Shown piece after piece: positions 8,151 to 16,596 of a DNA stretch of 64,000 bases. Both the position numbers and the translations under genes were made by a program. Source of the stretch: SZUA-35 sp965530755 (GTDB taxonomy: Bacteria > Actinomycetota > Acidimicrobiia > Acidimicrobiales > SZUA-35); assembly GCA_965530755.1 (NCBI GenBank), contig CBESNA010000007.1:55765-119764 (forward strand), given 5' to 3'. The notes below the pieces were generated by a model. That model ran no database searches. It was not told where the DNA came from and saw only the letters and a list, made by a program, of their open reading frames with translations. Numbering within the stretch: the first letter of the stretch is position 1; each line of letters opens with the position of its first letter.

Positions 8151-9050
8151 TCGGTGATGGCCACAGCCTTGCTGCTGTTGTCTGCCGCCGCGGTCTTCGC
8201 AGCCCGCCCGGACCTCGGAGCTCACCTGCGCCAGCTCACGGGCGACGGCATCGGCGAACCGGACATCACGTCGGCCGTGCCACCCATCCCGTCCTCGGAT
8301 CCCGCTCCGATCCATATCGCTGTCGCCGGCGACGTCGGAACGGGTGGCGACGAAGAGTATCGAACCGCCGCTGCGATCGACGGGCAAGAAGCCACCTCCG
8401 AGTACGACGCTCTGGTACTGCTCGGCGACAACGTGTATCCGAACGGTGACCCAGACGAGATCGAGAGTGCCGTGTTCGAGCCCTTCGCAGGCGTGCTCGA
8501 CGGGGACACTCAACTGCTACCGGTGCTGGGCAACCACGACGTGCGCGACGGGAACGGCGACGACCAGGCCGACGCCATCGGGATGCCGAATCGTTGGTAT
8601 GCCACTGAAATCGGCGGCCTGCTCCTGGTGAGCCTCGACTCCACCCAACCCGATGATCCGGCGCAACTGGCATGGCTCGAGTCCACGCTCGAGACGACCG
8701 ACGCCGTCTGGATCGTTGCTGCCATGCATCATCCCCCCTACTCGAGCGGCTACCACGGGTCGAGCGTGGACGTCCGCGACGCCTTCAGCCCCTTGTTCGA
8801 ACGGTTCGGCGTGCAACTGGTGCTCGCCGGCCACGACCACGACTACCAACGCAGCCAACCGATCAACGGAGTCACCTACGTGGTTTCGGGAGGCGCAGCC
8901 ATGCTCCGTCCTGCCAGTCAGGCCACGTTCACCGAGGTGGCATGGTCGACATACCATTTCGTCGACCTCGTGGTGTGGCCCGACCGGATGGAGATTCGAG
9001 CCGTCAATCAAGCCGGAGAGCTCTTCGACTCGGTGACGCTGACTCCCTGA
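8127..9050 (+). CDS. calcineurin-like metallophosphoesterase, signal-anchored
   Basis: 307 residues. An N-terminal hydrophobic segment (about residues 3-26) suggests export or a membrane anchor. The metal-binding motifs appear in order: GDVGTGG, LGDNVYPNG, LGNHDVRDG, AMHHPPYSSG and GHDHDYQR. The combination of GDN, GNHD, HHPPY and GHDHDYQR resembles purple-acid or tartrate-resistant phosphatases, so the enzyme probably cleaves phosphomonoesters outside the membrane with a binuclear metal centre. Expression appears to be controlled at two levels: TTCAGG-repeat promoter plus leader, and a hairpin over its start region. Substrate unknown. Confidence 0.88.
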   Translation: MKILILVGSVMATALLLLSAAAVFAARPDLGAHLRQLTGDGIGEPDITSAVPPIPSSDPAPIHIAVAGDVGTGGDEEYRTAAAIDGQEATSEYDALVLLGDNVYPNGDPDEIESAVFEPFAGVLDGDTQLLPVLGNHDVRDGNGDDQADAIGMPNRWYATEIGGLLLVSLDSTQPDDPAQLAWLESTLETTDAVWIVAAMHHPPYSSGYHGSSVDVRDAFSPLFERFGVQLVLAGHDHDYQRSQPINGVTYVVSGGAAMLRPASQATFTEVAWSTYHFVDLVVWPDRMEIRAVNQAGELFDSVTLTP

Positions 9051-9058
9051 TCGACCGA

Positions 9059-10402
9059 CTAGCCAGATCGAGCGTCGTGCAGCTCGACTGTGAATCGGGC
9101 GCCTCCGAGCGGGCTGACTGCCACGCTCAATGTGCCGGCGTGCTCCTCGACGATCTCTGCCGCGATGGCCAGGCCGAGTCCCGATCCGCCATCGTCGCGC
9201 CCGCGAGCCTCGTCGCTGCGGGTGAACCGCTCGAAAACGGCTTCGCGCATGTCGTCCGGGACTCCAGGGCCGTCGTCGTCGACGTGGAGGTGAACCGTGC
9301 CACGGTCGCCGGCCAGCATGACGCTGACACGGCTCGACGCATGGCGCACGGCGTTCTCCAGCAGGTTCTGAACCACCCTGGTCAGATCATCGGGGTGGCC
9401 GCGGACCTGACCAGCGCTCACCTGCGAGACCTCGACGACCACGCCGTCCCGCGGTGTCTGGCGGCCAACCTGACGCAAGACGATCTCATCGAGATCAACC
9501 AGTGCGCCGGCGCCGCGATCGCGTTCGTGGTCGTGGCGCGCCAGCCACAACAAGTCGTCGATGAGGCGTTGCACCCGAAGGTCCTCCTCGAGGACGCTGG
9601 CCGCCACTGCAGGCCAATCGGTCGTGGCTGACTCACGAAGCGCTACCTCGAGCTCATGACGCATCGTGGCAACCGGGGTGCGCAGCTCATGCGACGCGTC
9701 AGAAACGAAACGCCGTTGCCGAATCGACCCCGACTCGATCCGGTCCAGCATGTCGTTCATGGTTCCGGCCAGCCGACCGATCTCATCGCCGGTGTCCGGC
9801 TGCGGCACCCGTCGATGTAGATCGGTCGCTCCGATCTCTGCCACCTCGGCCCGGATCGACTCGACAGGTCGTAATGCCCGCCCGACCAACACCCACGTCA
9901 TGCCAGCTGCAAGCACCACCAGGACTGGCATACCGACCGCGAGCGTGCCGAGGGTCACACGCACCGTTCGTTCCGTGTCCTCAAGCGTGGTGCCCACGAT
10001 CACGGTCACCGGTCCCGACGGCGTGTTGACCTCCGAAACCAGGACCCGAAACGGGGCGTCGTCGACGGGATGAGTCTCTGACGTGACGATCTGGCCCGGA
10101 GCCGCCTCGCTGATCGGCGTCTCGCCCTCGACGTTCTCGCTCGCCGCCACGACCTGCCCGTCGGCGACGATCTGAACGAACGAGTCCTCCTCGTCGACGA
10201 TGGTGACGTCGGTGAGATTCGTTCCGCCTTCCAGCAGCCCGGCGATGTCGCTCGCCCGAAGCCGCAGCGTCGTGTCGACATTGTCGATCATCGTGCTGCG
10301 CAACACCGAGACCAAGCCCGCTCCACCGATCGCAAGAGCGACAGCAAAGAGGAGCGTCGCAGCGAAGGTGGTTCGAGCCCGGACCGTCGCGAGACGCTTC
10401 AC
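9059..10402 (-). CDS. sensor histidine kinase
   Basis: 447 residues with a GTG start at 10402 that overlaps the response regulator stop by four bases. Transmembrane helices lie near residues 12-34 and 152-174, bracketing an extracytoplasmic sensor of about 115 residues. A HAMP linker follows (to about 222), then the dimerisation/phosphotransfer motif SDASHELRTP with His238, and a HATPase domain with NLLENAVRH, DDGPGVP and GGSGLGLAI. A canonical class I kinase. The sensor domain has no motif I recognise; the PepSY protein encoded nearby is a candidate partner. Confidence 0.92.
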   Translation of the reverse strand: MKRLATVRARTTFAATLLFAVALAIGGAGLVSVLRSTMIDNVDTTLRLRASDIAGLLEGGTNLTDVTIVDEEDSFVQIVADGQVVAASENVEGETPISEAAPGQIVTSETHPVDDAPFRVLVSEVNTPSGPVTVIVGTTLEDTERTVRVTLGTLAVGMPVLVVLAAGMTWVLVGRALRPVESIRAEVAEIGATDLHRRVPQPDTGDEIGRLAGTMNDMLDRIESGSIRQRRFVSDASHELRTPVATMRHELEVALRESATTDWPAVAASVLEEDLRVQRLIDDLLWLARHDHERDRGAGALVDLDEIVLRQVGRQTPRDGVVVEVSQVSAGQVRGHPDDLTRVVQNLLENAVRHASSRVSVMLAGDRGTVHLHVDDDGPGVPDDMREAVFERFTRSDEARGRDDGGSGLGLAIAAEIVEEHAGTLSVAVSPLGGARFTVELHDARSG

Positions 10403-11076
10403 CCGCCGTCCTTGTTCAGCCGGTAGCCGGCACCACGGGCAGTTTGGATCGACGCCCGGCCGAACGGTTCATCGATCTTCTTCCGAAGATGGCGGACATA
10501 GACCTCGATGATGTTCGGGTCTCCCTCGAAGTCGTAGTCCCAAACGTGATCCAAGATGTCCTGCTTGGAGACCACCGATCCTGCGTTGCGGGCCAAGTAC
10601 TCCAGCACCGAGAACTCACGGGCAGTGAGCTCGATCTCCGTACCGTCTCGCCAACAGCGCCGTTGGTTCGGGTCGACCAGAAGGTCATCGGCCCGCAGCT
10701 CGACCGGGCGCTCCTTCGCACCTCGCCGCATCAACGCCCGAATACGAGCCACCAACACGACGTGCGAGAACGGCTTGCGCAGGAAGTCGTCGGCACCAGT
10801 GTCGAGGGCTTCGGCTTCGTCCAGCTCCCCATCCTTCGCCGTGAGCATCAGAATCGGTGTCCAGTTTCCTTCGTTCCGCAAGGTCTCGCACACCTTGTAG
10901 CCATTCATGCCCGGCAGCATGATGTCCAAGACGATGCCGTCATAGTTGTGTTCGCGAGCTCGCCACAGACCATCCGTGCCGTCGAGAGCAACATCAACTG
11001 CGAAACCATCGGCTTCCAGACCGCGCTTGAGTGAGGCCGCCAACTTCTTCTCGTCTTCGACAACCAGAATGCGCAC
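10399..11076 (-). CDS. OmpR/PhoB-family response regulator
   Basis: 225 residues, GTG start at 11076 with GGGAG six bases upstream. The receiver domain has the acidic pair ED (residues 7-8), phospho-acceptor Asp51 (VLDIMLPG) and a Lys in FLRKPFS near 101. The C-terminal winged helix ends RGAGYRLNKDGG. It is first in an operon with the kinase. Its own promoter carries the same TTCAG-type direct repeats found before the PepSY and metallophosphatase genes, which argues that it activates all three transcripts and itself. Confidence 0.93.
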   Translation of the reverse strand: MRILVVEDEKKLAASLKRGLEADGFAVDVALDGTDGLWRAREHNYDGIVLDIMLPGMNGYKVCETLRNEGNWTPILMLTAKDGELDEAEALDTGADDFLRKPFSHVVLVARIRALMRRGAKERPVELRADDLLVDPNQRRCWRDGTEIELTAREFSVLEYLARNAGSVVSKQDILDHVWDYDFEGDPNIIEVYVRHLRKKIDEPFGRASIQTARGAGYRLNKDGG

Positions 11077-11106
11077 AACAGCTCCCTGAAGCTCGATGAT
11101 GCACCG

Positions 11107-11139
11107 AACCTGACACCAGCATCCTGAAGCTCAGCTGAA
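11107..11139 (-). promoter_or_regulatory. TTCAG-repeat promoter of the two-component operon
   Basis: Read on the minus strand: TTCAGC (11139-11134), five bases, TTCAGG (11128-11123), ten bases, CAGGTT (11112-11107). The layout equals that of the two plus-strand promoters at 7.4 and 8.0 kb, except for one base in the first repeat and a variant -10 hexamer. It lies about 30 bases upstream of the regulator start, consistent with autoregulation. Confidence 0.6.
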
Positions 11140-11172
11140 AAGATGCCGAACGACACGGCTGCACGCAGCGAC

Positions 11173-11883
11173 TCAGCGAAGCTGAATGATGCTGCTGCGA
11201 GTGAAGTCGGGCGACGGGAGAGCGCCAATGGTCTCGAGGACGGCTGGGGGAACGGAGATGTCGGCGACGTACAACTCCCCCACCTGTTCGGCGCCGCGGA
11301 GGCCGAGCTTGGGGGCAGCCAGCGTCATCGTGGCGTCGGCAGAGACCACAGCACCGGGCACGGATCCATCGGTCACGTTCAACCCTGAGGGTGTATCCAA
11401 GGCCACGACCCGGCGCCCGAGCCCGCCTGCTGCTGCGATCAGGTCACCGGCCCGCCCGCGCGGTGCGCCTCTCAGGCTGTAGCCGATCAGAGCATCGATG
11501 ACGACGTCCGATCGACGAGGTTCCCGCTCCATGGGCACCCCCATGCGGACGAGGCTCTTGTACTGACGTGCCGGGACCGGTGCGAGCGCGCGGACCGGAT
11601 GTCCGAGCGTCACGCTCACGTCGACTCCACGGTTGGAGAGATGGCGGGCCGCGACCAGACCTCCGCCACCATTGCCTCCGGACCCTGCGAGCACTGTCAC
11701 CGAGTCCGGACTGAACCTGTCCAGGACGAGTTGGGCGAGGTTGCGACCTGCGTTCTCCATCATCTGAACCAGACCGATTCGAAGGTCTTCCATCATGACC
11801 CGGTCGACCTCGACCATCTGGGACTCGGTGAGCCAGCCGATGTCATCGAGACCGAAGGTCGGATAGGGCGTCGCGTCAGTCAT
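11173..11883 (-). CDS. nnrE: NAD(P)H-hydrate epimerase (YjeF N-terminal family)
   Basis: 236 residues from the ATG at 11883, chosen over a start 13 codons upstream because AAGGTGG lies about eight bases before it. Key stretches are MMENAGRNLAQLVL, VLAGSGGNGGGGLVAARHL and VALDTPSGLNVTDG, matching the nucleotide-binding YjeF_N fold that epimerises damaged NAD(P)H hydrates. The C-terminal ADP/ATP-dependent dehydratase domain often fused to it is absent. In this lineage the stand-alone form may have another role, so the exact substrate is less certain than the family. Confidence 0.82.
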   Translation of the reverse strand: MTDATPYPTFGLDDIGWLTESQMVEVDRVMMEDLRIGLVQMMENAGRNLAQLVLDRFSPDSVTVLAGSGGNGGGGLVAARHLSNRGVDVSVTLGHPVRALAPVPARQYKSLVRMGVPMEREPRRSDVVIDALIGYSLRGAPRGRAGDLIAAAGGLGRRVVALDTPSGLNVTDGSVPGAVVSADATMTLAAPKLGLRGAEQVGELYVADISVPPAVLETIGALPSPDFTRSSIIQLR

Positions 11884-11936
11884 GGCTGGACCACCTTCGT
11901 CGGCTGACGATGAGTCTTCCACACGCTCGTCCGGAC

Positions 11937-12452
11937 TCAGCCGACAGCGGCGACATAGATCGCGCCTGTGACGAGGCCGAAGACGACATGGGCCATGACG
12001 ATCCCCATCGGGGTCATCTTTCCGAGGCCCGTCATGGCAACACCTGGAGCCGGCATGTCTCCGCTGCGCACCAGCGGATGCATCATGTTCAACATGATCG
12101 GCATCATCACCGCCACACTCAGGCCGTGTACCCCGCCGAACAGCGCTCCGTAACCGGCAGCGGCTCCATCGGATCCAACATCGACTGCGTGGAGGAGGCC
12201 GGCGTGGACGAGGCCGAACGCTGCTCCCATCATCAGGTGCATCATCAGGCCAACTCCGTAAACGACGGAATTCGATGCCTTGGGCGCCACCATCGTGCCG
12301 AGCGTGCGAAGCAGGTCCATCGAGGTCATGCCGGACGCCAGACCCATGTAGATCACGGCGAGCATGGCCACCGCCCCGACGAGGCCGGCCCAGATCGCTG
12401 TTCCTGCTTCGAAGTTTCCGGCCAGCGATACGGCCAAGAGTGATGTGTTCAT
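11937..12452 (-). CDS. hypothetical multi-pass membrane protein
   Basis: 171 residues from the ATG at 12452, with AGGAGA seven bases upstream. Five hydrophobic stretches can be seen: WAGLVGAVAMLAVIYMGLA, VVYGVGLMMHLMMGAAFGLV, YGALFGGVHGLSVAVMMPIML, a weaker region near VAMTGLGKMTP, and IVMAHVVFGLVTGAIYVAAV. Met and His residues are unusually common inside the helices (HLMM, MMPIMLNMMH), which may suggest metal or redox chemistry but is not diagnostic. I do not recognise the family. It ends 53 bases before the start of the epimerase gene. Confidence 0.72.
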   Translation of the reverse strand: MNTSLLAVSLAGNFEAGTAIWAGLVGAVAMLAVIYMGLASGMTSMDLLRTLGTMVAPKASNSVVYGVGLMMHLMMGAAFGLVHAGLLHAVDVGSDGAAAGYGALFGGVHGLSVAVMMPIMLNMMHPLVRSGDMPAPGVAMTGLGKMTPMGIVMAHVVFGLVTGAIYVAAVG

Positions 12453-12573
12453 GCGTGTATCTCCTGTTGCTCGAGGCGAGCCCAATGCGCGCCTCGAGTC
12501 ATACAAACGCTTTGGGCAGCACGCGGACTACCGGCATGGCGTCAATTGCGACATTCATCTCTTCACGTGCATT

Positions 12574-12617
12574 CGTTGCCACGCATCCCTTGATACGCAT
12601 CCCTTGACACGGCAACG
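12574..12617. repeat. tandem 14-base repeat inside an inverted repeat
   Basis: ACGCATCCCTTGA occurs at 12581-12593 and again at 12595-12607, a 14-base period. The pair is bracketed by CGTTGCC (12574-12580) and its complement GGCAACG (12611-12617). The second copy contributes most of the -35 region of the ArsR promoter, so this may be a compound regulator binding site. Confidence 0.5.
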
Positions 12618-12650
12618 ATCCGACGATACTTTCGCCCTAGGTTAATTAAC
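12604..12650 (+). promoter_or_regulatory. ArsR-gene promoter with palindromic operator
   Basis: TTGACA (12604-12609), a 17-base spacer and TACTTT (12627-12632) form a good housekeeping-type promoter. The perfect palindrome GTTAATTAAC (12641-12650) sits at the expected transcription start. ArsR-family repressors typically bind AT-rich dyads over their own promoter, so autorepression by the product of 12679-13044 is likely. Confidence 0.6.
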
Positions 12651-12678
12651 GACATCAGAAAGTACGGAGGTGAGACCA

Positions 12679-13044
12679 GTGACGACCGCTACCGCAACCA
12701 TCGACGATGCTCGGCTCGACGAGACCTTCGCCGCCCTCGCAAATTCGACGCGGCGTGCGATCCTGGCTCGATTGGCCGAAGGGGAGGCGAGCGTGAACGA
12801 TCTCGCCGCGCCTTTCGACCTGACGCTCCCGGCGATCTCCAGGCACATCAAGGTGCTCGAGCATGCCGGCCTCATCACGCGCGGCAGGCGAGCGCAGTTT
12901 CGACCATGCACCATCGCCGCGGCACCACTTGCCGAGGTGGCTGACTGGGCCGAGCAGTACCGCCACATCTGGGACGACCGATTCGACCGCCTGGACGACT
13001 ACATCCGAGATCTTCAAGACACCAACGACAAGAAAGAGGCATGA
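12679..13044 (+). CDS. ArsR-family transcriptional regulator
   Basis: 121 residues. GTG at 12679 is preferred over GTG at 12670 because GGAGG lies at 12666-12670, eight bases before it. The winged helix is complete: LANSTRRAILARLAEGEASV, then DLTLPAISRHIKVLEHAGLI and a RRAQFRPC wing. No metal-binding Cys motif (CXC) is present. A three-base gap separates it from an AHSA1-type SRPBCC gene, a very common pair in which the regulator controls its partner; the inducer is usually unknown. Confidence 0.88.
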   Translation: MTTATATIDDARLDETFAALANSTRRAILARLAEGEASVNDLAAPFDLTLPAISRHIKVLEHAGLITRGRRAQFRPCTIAAAPLAEVADWAEQYRHIWDDRFDRLDDYIRDLQDTNDKKEA

Positions 13045-13047
13045 CCA

Positions 13048-13533
13048 ATGGCTGACACCAAGGACGTCCAGATCGAGCGCACATTCGACGCCCCCATCGA
13101 TCTGATCTGGGCGATGTGGACCGAGGCCGAGCACTTCTCCAACTGGTACGGCCCCATGGGCGCCACGATTCCGAAGGCCGAGATGGACGTCAAGGTCGGC
13201 GGCCGCCGCCACATCGGCATGGAGATGGAGACGCCAAACGGCCAGATGAAGATGTTCTTCGTCGGCGAATACCGCGAGATCGACCCGAAGACGCGACTCG
13301 TCTACACCGAGAGCATGGGCGATGCCGATGGCAACCCGATGACGGCCGAACAGATGGGCATGCCGGCAGGTATGCCGATGGAGACTTCCGTCGTGGTCGA
13401 ACTCGAAGATCTCGGCGAGCGCACCAAGATGGTCATGACCCACATCGGCGTTCCCGCCGACTCACCCGGCGGACAGGGCTGGAACATGGCGATCGACAAG
13501 CTGGAAGCGCGAGTCGCAGAACTACACAGCTGA
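13048..13533 (+). CDS. AHSA1-type SRPBCC protein
   Basis: 161 residues. It has the Activator-of-Hsp90 (AHSA1) helix-grip signature: VQIERTFDAPIDLIWAMWTE, then the W-G-P loop in FSNWYGPMGA, FFVGEYREIDP and a long C-terminal helix starting GQGWNMAIDKLEARV. Members bind small hydrophobic molecules and lack known catalysis. It is transcribed with the ArsR regulator immediately upstream. An extra Met-rich loop (EQMGMPAGMPM) lies near residue 105. Its 3' end overlaps a converging gene by 12 bases. Confidence 0.87.
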   Translation: MADTKDVQIERTFDAPIDLIWAMWTEAEHFSNWYGPMGATIPKAEMDVKVGGRRHIGMEMETPNGQMKMFFVGEYREIDPKTRLVYTESMGDADGNPMTAEQMGMPAGMPMETSVVVELEDLGERTKMVMTHIGVPADSPGGQGWNMAIDKLEARVAELHS

Positions 13534-13824
13534 GTCGTCGCGTACGATCTCGACCTCGCGCCAGAACGCAATCCGATCCGTCACCAGTCGACGGGCCAGC
13601 GGCCACGGCCGCTCATAGGCGAAGGCCGCGTCCATCGCGAGGTCTGTCTCTCCGGCCACGTGCCAGTAGCGGGCCTTTCCCTTCCAGAAACAGCGGCTCG
13701 TCGTCGGGCTCTCCACGAGCACGTCGTCGGCGACGCTGCTCAGCGGGAAGTACATCATCCCCTCGACCACACGCACGTCTTTGCTGTCGGCGATCACGAC
13801 ACCATCGAATATTGCTCTCGTCAT
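13522..13824 (-). CDS. DUF427 family protein
   Basis: 100 residues. It matches DUF427 through MYFPLSSV, CFWKGKARYWHV and a C-terminal RIAFWREVEI. The family is a small beta-rich protein of unknown function widespread in actinobacteria, sometimes duplicated within one polypeptide; here it is a single copy. It converges on the AHSA1 gene with a 12-base overlap of coding ends. About 140 bases separate its start from the next gene. Confidence 0.85.
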   Translation of the reverse strand: MTRAIFDGVVIADSKDVRVVEGMMYFPLSSVADDVLVESPTTSRCFWKGKARYWHVAGETDLAMDAAFAYERPWPLARRLVTDRIAFWREVEIVRDDSAV

Positions 13825-13964
13825 GCCGAAGTCAACCCGACTGGACCCGCCACCCTTCCGCGTCAGTGGATCGGCAACTGCTTCATCCGTCGCAATCCCG
13901 GACGGCCCGCGACCTCACATCCGTTTGACATGCCAGGAGAGCCGGCCAAACGCAAGGAGCCACG

Positions 13965-14795
13965 ATGCTGTACTCGTCACACCCAACTAGAGCGGAACGA
14001 CGTCCAGGGTTGGCGAAACTCAGCGGTTGCGGGAACGGCGCACCTTCCACTGGTCGCACCCGGGGTTTGCGGAGAGCGGCGACACAACTCGCGTTGATCG
14101 CAGCCGCAGCCCTCGCCTACTTCGGTGTCCGGGGACTCACCGAGGGGAGCAAGTCAACCGCGATCGCCAATGCTGATCGCGTCCTCGACGTCGAAGGAGT
14201 CTTCGGCATCGACGTCGAAGCTTCCCTCCAAGGCCACATCCTCGACCATCACTCGATCGTCACCGCCGCCAACTGGGTATACATCTGGGGCCACTGGCCG
14301 GTGATCGTCGTGACGCTGATCTGGCTCTACCGACAGCATCGGGACTCCTACACGCTGCTGAGGAATGCCATGTTCATCTCTGGCGCGATCGGTCTGGCCA
14401 TCTTCATCTCCTTCCCGGTCGCCCCGCCCCGCCTCATGCCCACCGGCTTCGTCGACACTGTCACCGAGCTGTCGAACTCCTACCGAGTCCTCCAGCCTCC
14501 GTCGCTCATCAACAAGTACGCGGCCGTTCCCAGCCTGCACGTCGGCTGGAACCTCCTCGTCGGGATCCTCATCTTCAGAACCACCCGAAGCCGAGTCTTC
14601 AAGTTGTTCGCACTGGCCGGTCCGGCGTTCATGGCGTCCGCCGTCGTCTTGACGGCAAATCACTACATCATCGACGCAGTCGCTGGATCCCTCGTGTCGA
14701 TGCTCGGACTCACGTCCGCTGTGATCGTGAGGCGAATGCGCTCGATGAACGATCAGGCGCCCGGGACGTCGACTCGGGTTGCCCGGGCGAGGTAG
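13965..14795 (+). CDS. PAP2-like membrane phosphatase/phosphotransferase
   Basis: 276 residues; AAGGAG lies five bases before the ATG. After a basic N-terminus it has about six membrane helices. The C-terminal half carries the PAP2-type active site split across helices: APPRLMP, then AVPSLHVGW and finally ANHYIIDAVAG. The spacing fits the Aur1/Ipt1-like branch that transfers or hydrolyses lipid-linked phosphates at the outer face of the membrane. Substrate not known. Its last 43 bases overlap the converging AraC-family gene. Confidence 0.83.
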   Translation: MLYSSHPTRAERRPGLAKLSGCGNGAPSTGRTRGLRRAATQLALIAAAALAYFGVRGLTEGSKSTAIANADRVLDVEGVFGIDVEASLQGHILDHHSIVTAANWVYIWGHWPVIVVTLIWLYRQHRDSYTLLRNAMFISGAIGLAIFISFPVAPPRLMPTGFVDTVTELSNSYRVLQPPSLINKYAAVPSLHVGWNLLVGILIFRTTRSRVFKLFALAGPAFMASAVVLTANHYIIDAVAGSLVSMLGLTSAVIVRRMRSMNDQAPGTSTRVARAR

Positions 14796-15637
14796 GCGGA
14801 CGGCGAGGTGCCGAGGTGTTGTCGGAAGTCTCGCGTGAGGTGCGCCTGATCGGCGTAGCCGAGTTCGGCGGCCACGCCGGCCCACCCTCGCCACTCTTGG
14901 TCGAGATCGATGGCCGCACGGGCGGACTCGGCCGCCTCGATGATCCGCCAGCGTCGAATCACGAACGATGGGCTGATCCCGACGTGGACATCGAAGAGCC
15001 GCTGGAGCGTCCGGACGCTCGTCCCGGCCGCAGCGGCCAGCTGATCAACTCGGACCACCGTTCGATCGCGTTCTGCGATCGCCGCGACCCGCCCGACCTC
15101 CCGTGCTTCTGCCACCAGAGCCGGGCTCCGTTTCGAAACCAGTACCTCCAGCGCAGCGCGCAACACCGTGGTCCGGGTGACGTTGTCGGCTTCGGCGCAC
15201 ACTGCAGCCACCAACGCAGTTCCATCGAGTCCGGGCACCGATTCGGTGAACGTCAACCGGACATCGGCCGCGGTTCGGGCCGGAGCGTCGAGGAACACCC
15301 CGAGACCGCCCACCGCGGTACGGGCTGCGACTGTCCACCCGTCCGCTTCGAGTCGGCGGTGACTCAGCCCGGTCATGACGCCGTAGACCCGACCCTGGGC
15401 CGGGTCGAGTCGAGCTCCCTCATCGTCGAGAGTGCCGATGCTGATGTTCCCGGCCGGAGGGTTGAGGACCTTTTGCTCGTGGACCAGGTCATCGGGCAAG
15501 TCCCACGCCACCGACCAGAAGAACTCCACGAGACCATCGAGGGCATCGCCGGCGGGCGATCGGGCGAAGTCGACATGACGCATCATCGCGACCGGATCGA
15601 CGATGCCGCGAGTGTCGGCGGGAAGAGGAACCTCCAC
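14753..15637 (-). CDS. AraC-family transcriptional regulator
   Basis: 294 residues. The C-terminal 100 residues contain two helix-turn-helix units: VDQLAAAAGTSVRTLQRLF, then GVAAELGYADQAHLTRDFRQ and HLGTSPSAYL, the AraC/XylS signature. The N-terminal about 170 residues resemble the DUF6597-like domain of many actinobacterial regulators (NPPAGNISIG, YGVMTG). It is divergent from the TIGR03086 gene, with about 75 bases between starts, so it may regulate that gene. Confidence 0.87.
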   Translation of the reverse strand: MEVPLPADTRGIVDPVAMMRHVDFARSPAGDALDGLVEFFWSVAWDLPDDLVHEQKVLNPPAGNISIGTLDDEGARLDPAQGRVYGVMTGLSHRRLEADGWTVAARTAVGGLGVFLDAPARTAADVRLTFTESVPGLDGTALVAAVCAEADNVTRTTVLRAALEVLVSKRSPALVAEAREVGRVAAIAERDRTVVRVDQLAAAAGTSVRTLQRLFDVHVGISPSFVIRRWRIIEAAESARAAIDLDQEWRGWAGVAAELGYADQAHLTRDFRQHLGTSPSAYLARATRVDVPGA

Positions 15638-15711
15638 CGGGCCGACGGTACCGCCTGAGTCTGTCGTGGATGTTCAAGACACCGTTGGCCCGTCGACCCT
15701 AGGTTCGTCCC

Positions 15712-16368
15712 ATGAACGACGAAACCACTGAATTGCCCGTCTTCCCGACCTCTGCCCCAGCAGTGTTCAGCAACCGGGATGTCCTCGATGGCCTCTTCGC
15801 CGACGTACTCACTCGATTGGCGGCGGTCGTCGATGTCGACACCGACCAACTCCACTCCCCCACCCCCTGCGAAGGGTTCACGGTCGGTGAACTCCGCACC
15901 CATGTGCTCGGCTGGCTCCAGTTCTTCGCCGCCGCACTGGCGGACCCGACTGCCAGGACACCTCGACCCGATCCTGACTCCTTCACGCTGGCCGACGGGG
16001 AGTATCCCAGTGCCGTGGTGACTCAGACGCTCGCCGACATCCGCCAGGCAATCGCCGCCGCCGCCGCCGGGCAGCTGGTCACGATGTCGTCCTCGCGCAT
16101 GGCCGGAGACGGCGTCTTGGGCATGGCCCTGGGCGAGTACATCATCCACGCGTGGGACCTTGCCACGGCCACCGGACAGCCCTACTCGGCCCCCGCCGCC
16201 GCCATCGGTCCAGCTCACGAGTTTCTCAGAGGCATGGTTGCACCCGAGTACCGGGGACCGGACTCCGGCTTCTTCGATGCCGAGGTCGACGTCCCCGAAA
16301 ACTCCTCACCGCTCGACAAACTGCTCGGCTTCGCCGGCCGCAACCCACAGTGGTCCGCGGCGACCTGA
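15712..16368 (+). CDS. TIGR03086-family (DinB-like) metal-binding protein
   Basis: 218 residues. It belongs to the mycothiol-dependent maleylpyruvate isomerase N-terminal/DinB fold: STPCEGFTVGELRTHVLGWL, then a central helical region and MALGEYIIHAWDLATATGQP. The two conserved His residues in these segments normally bind a divalent metal. Many members use mycothiol in actinobacteria, but the substrate of this subgroup is unknown. A TAGGTT box ends six bases before the ATG, with no ribosome binding site, so it may be leaderless. Confidence 0.83.
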   Translation: MNDETTELPVFPTSAPAVFSNRDVLDGLFADVLTRLAAVVDVDTDQLHSPTPCEGFTVGELRTHVLGWLQFFAAALADPTARTPRPDPDSFTLADGEYPSAVVTQTLADIRQAIAAAAAGQLVTMSSSRMAGDGVLGMALGEYIIHAWDLATATGQPYSAPAAAIGPAHEFLRGMVAPEYRGPDSGFFDAEVDVPENSSPLDKLLGFAGRNPQWSAAT

Positions 16369-16456
16369 GCCGTCACAGCGACACAACAACGGCCAAACCA
16401 GACGCACTCGATCACCGCACGACTTGCCGGGATCTTCAGATGTACGCTGCCGCGCC

Positions 16457-16582
16457 ATGGACAAGACTCGCAGCGCCGCCAAGAACGTGGCGGACGAATC
16501 CAATCCGGTCAGCTTCATGAAGAAGCTTCGTGGACTTCCGGTCATCAAGCAGATCTTTCGCGTGGTCGACCGCTTCTTGTAG
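16457..16582 (+). CDS. 41-residue hypothetical protein
   Basis: A short frame beginning MDKTRSAAKNVADESNPV and ending in a basic amphipathic helix (MKKLRGLPVIKQIFRVVDRFL split by one turn). No clear ribosome binding site precedes it. The composition looks protein-like and the gap it fills would otherwise be empty between two converging genes. Could be chance. Confidence 0.35.
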   Translation: MDKTRSAAKNVADESNPVSFMKKLRGLPVIKQIFRVVDRFL

Positions 16583-16596
16583 CACCTTCGCGATCC

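Noticed and set aside
12581..12607. Possible CRISPR-like repeat
   Set aside because: Only two 13-base copies with one base between; no spacers and no cas genes.
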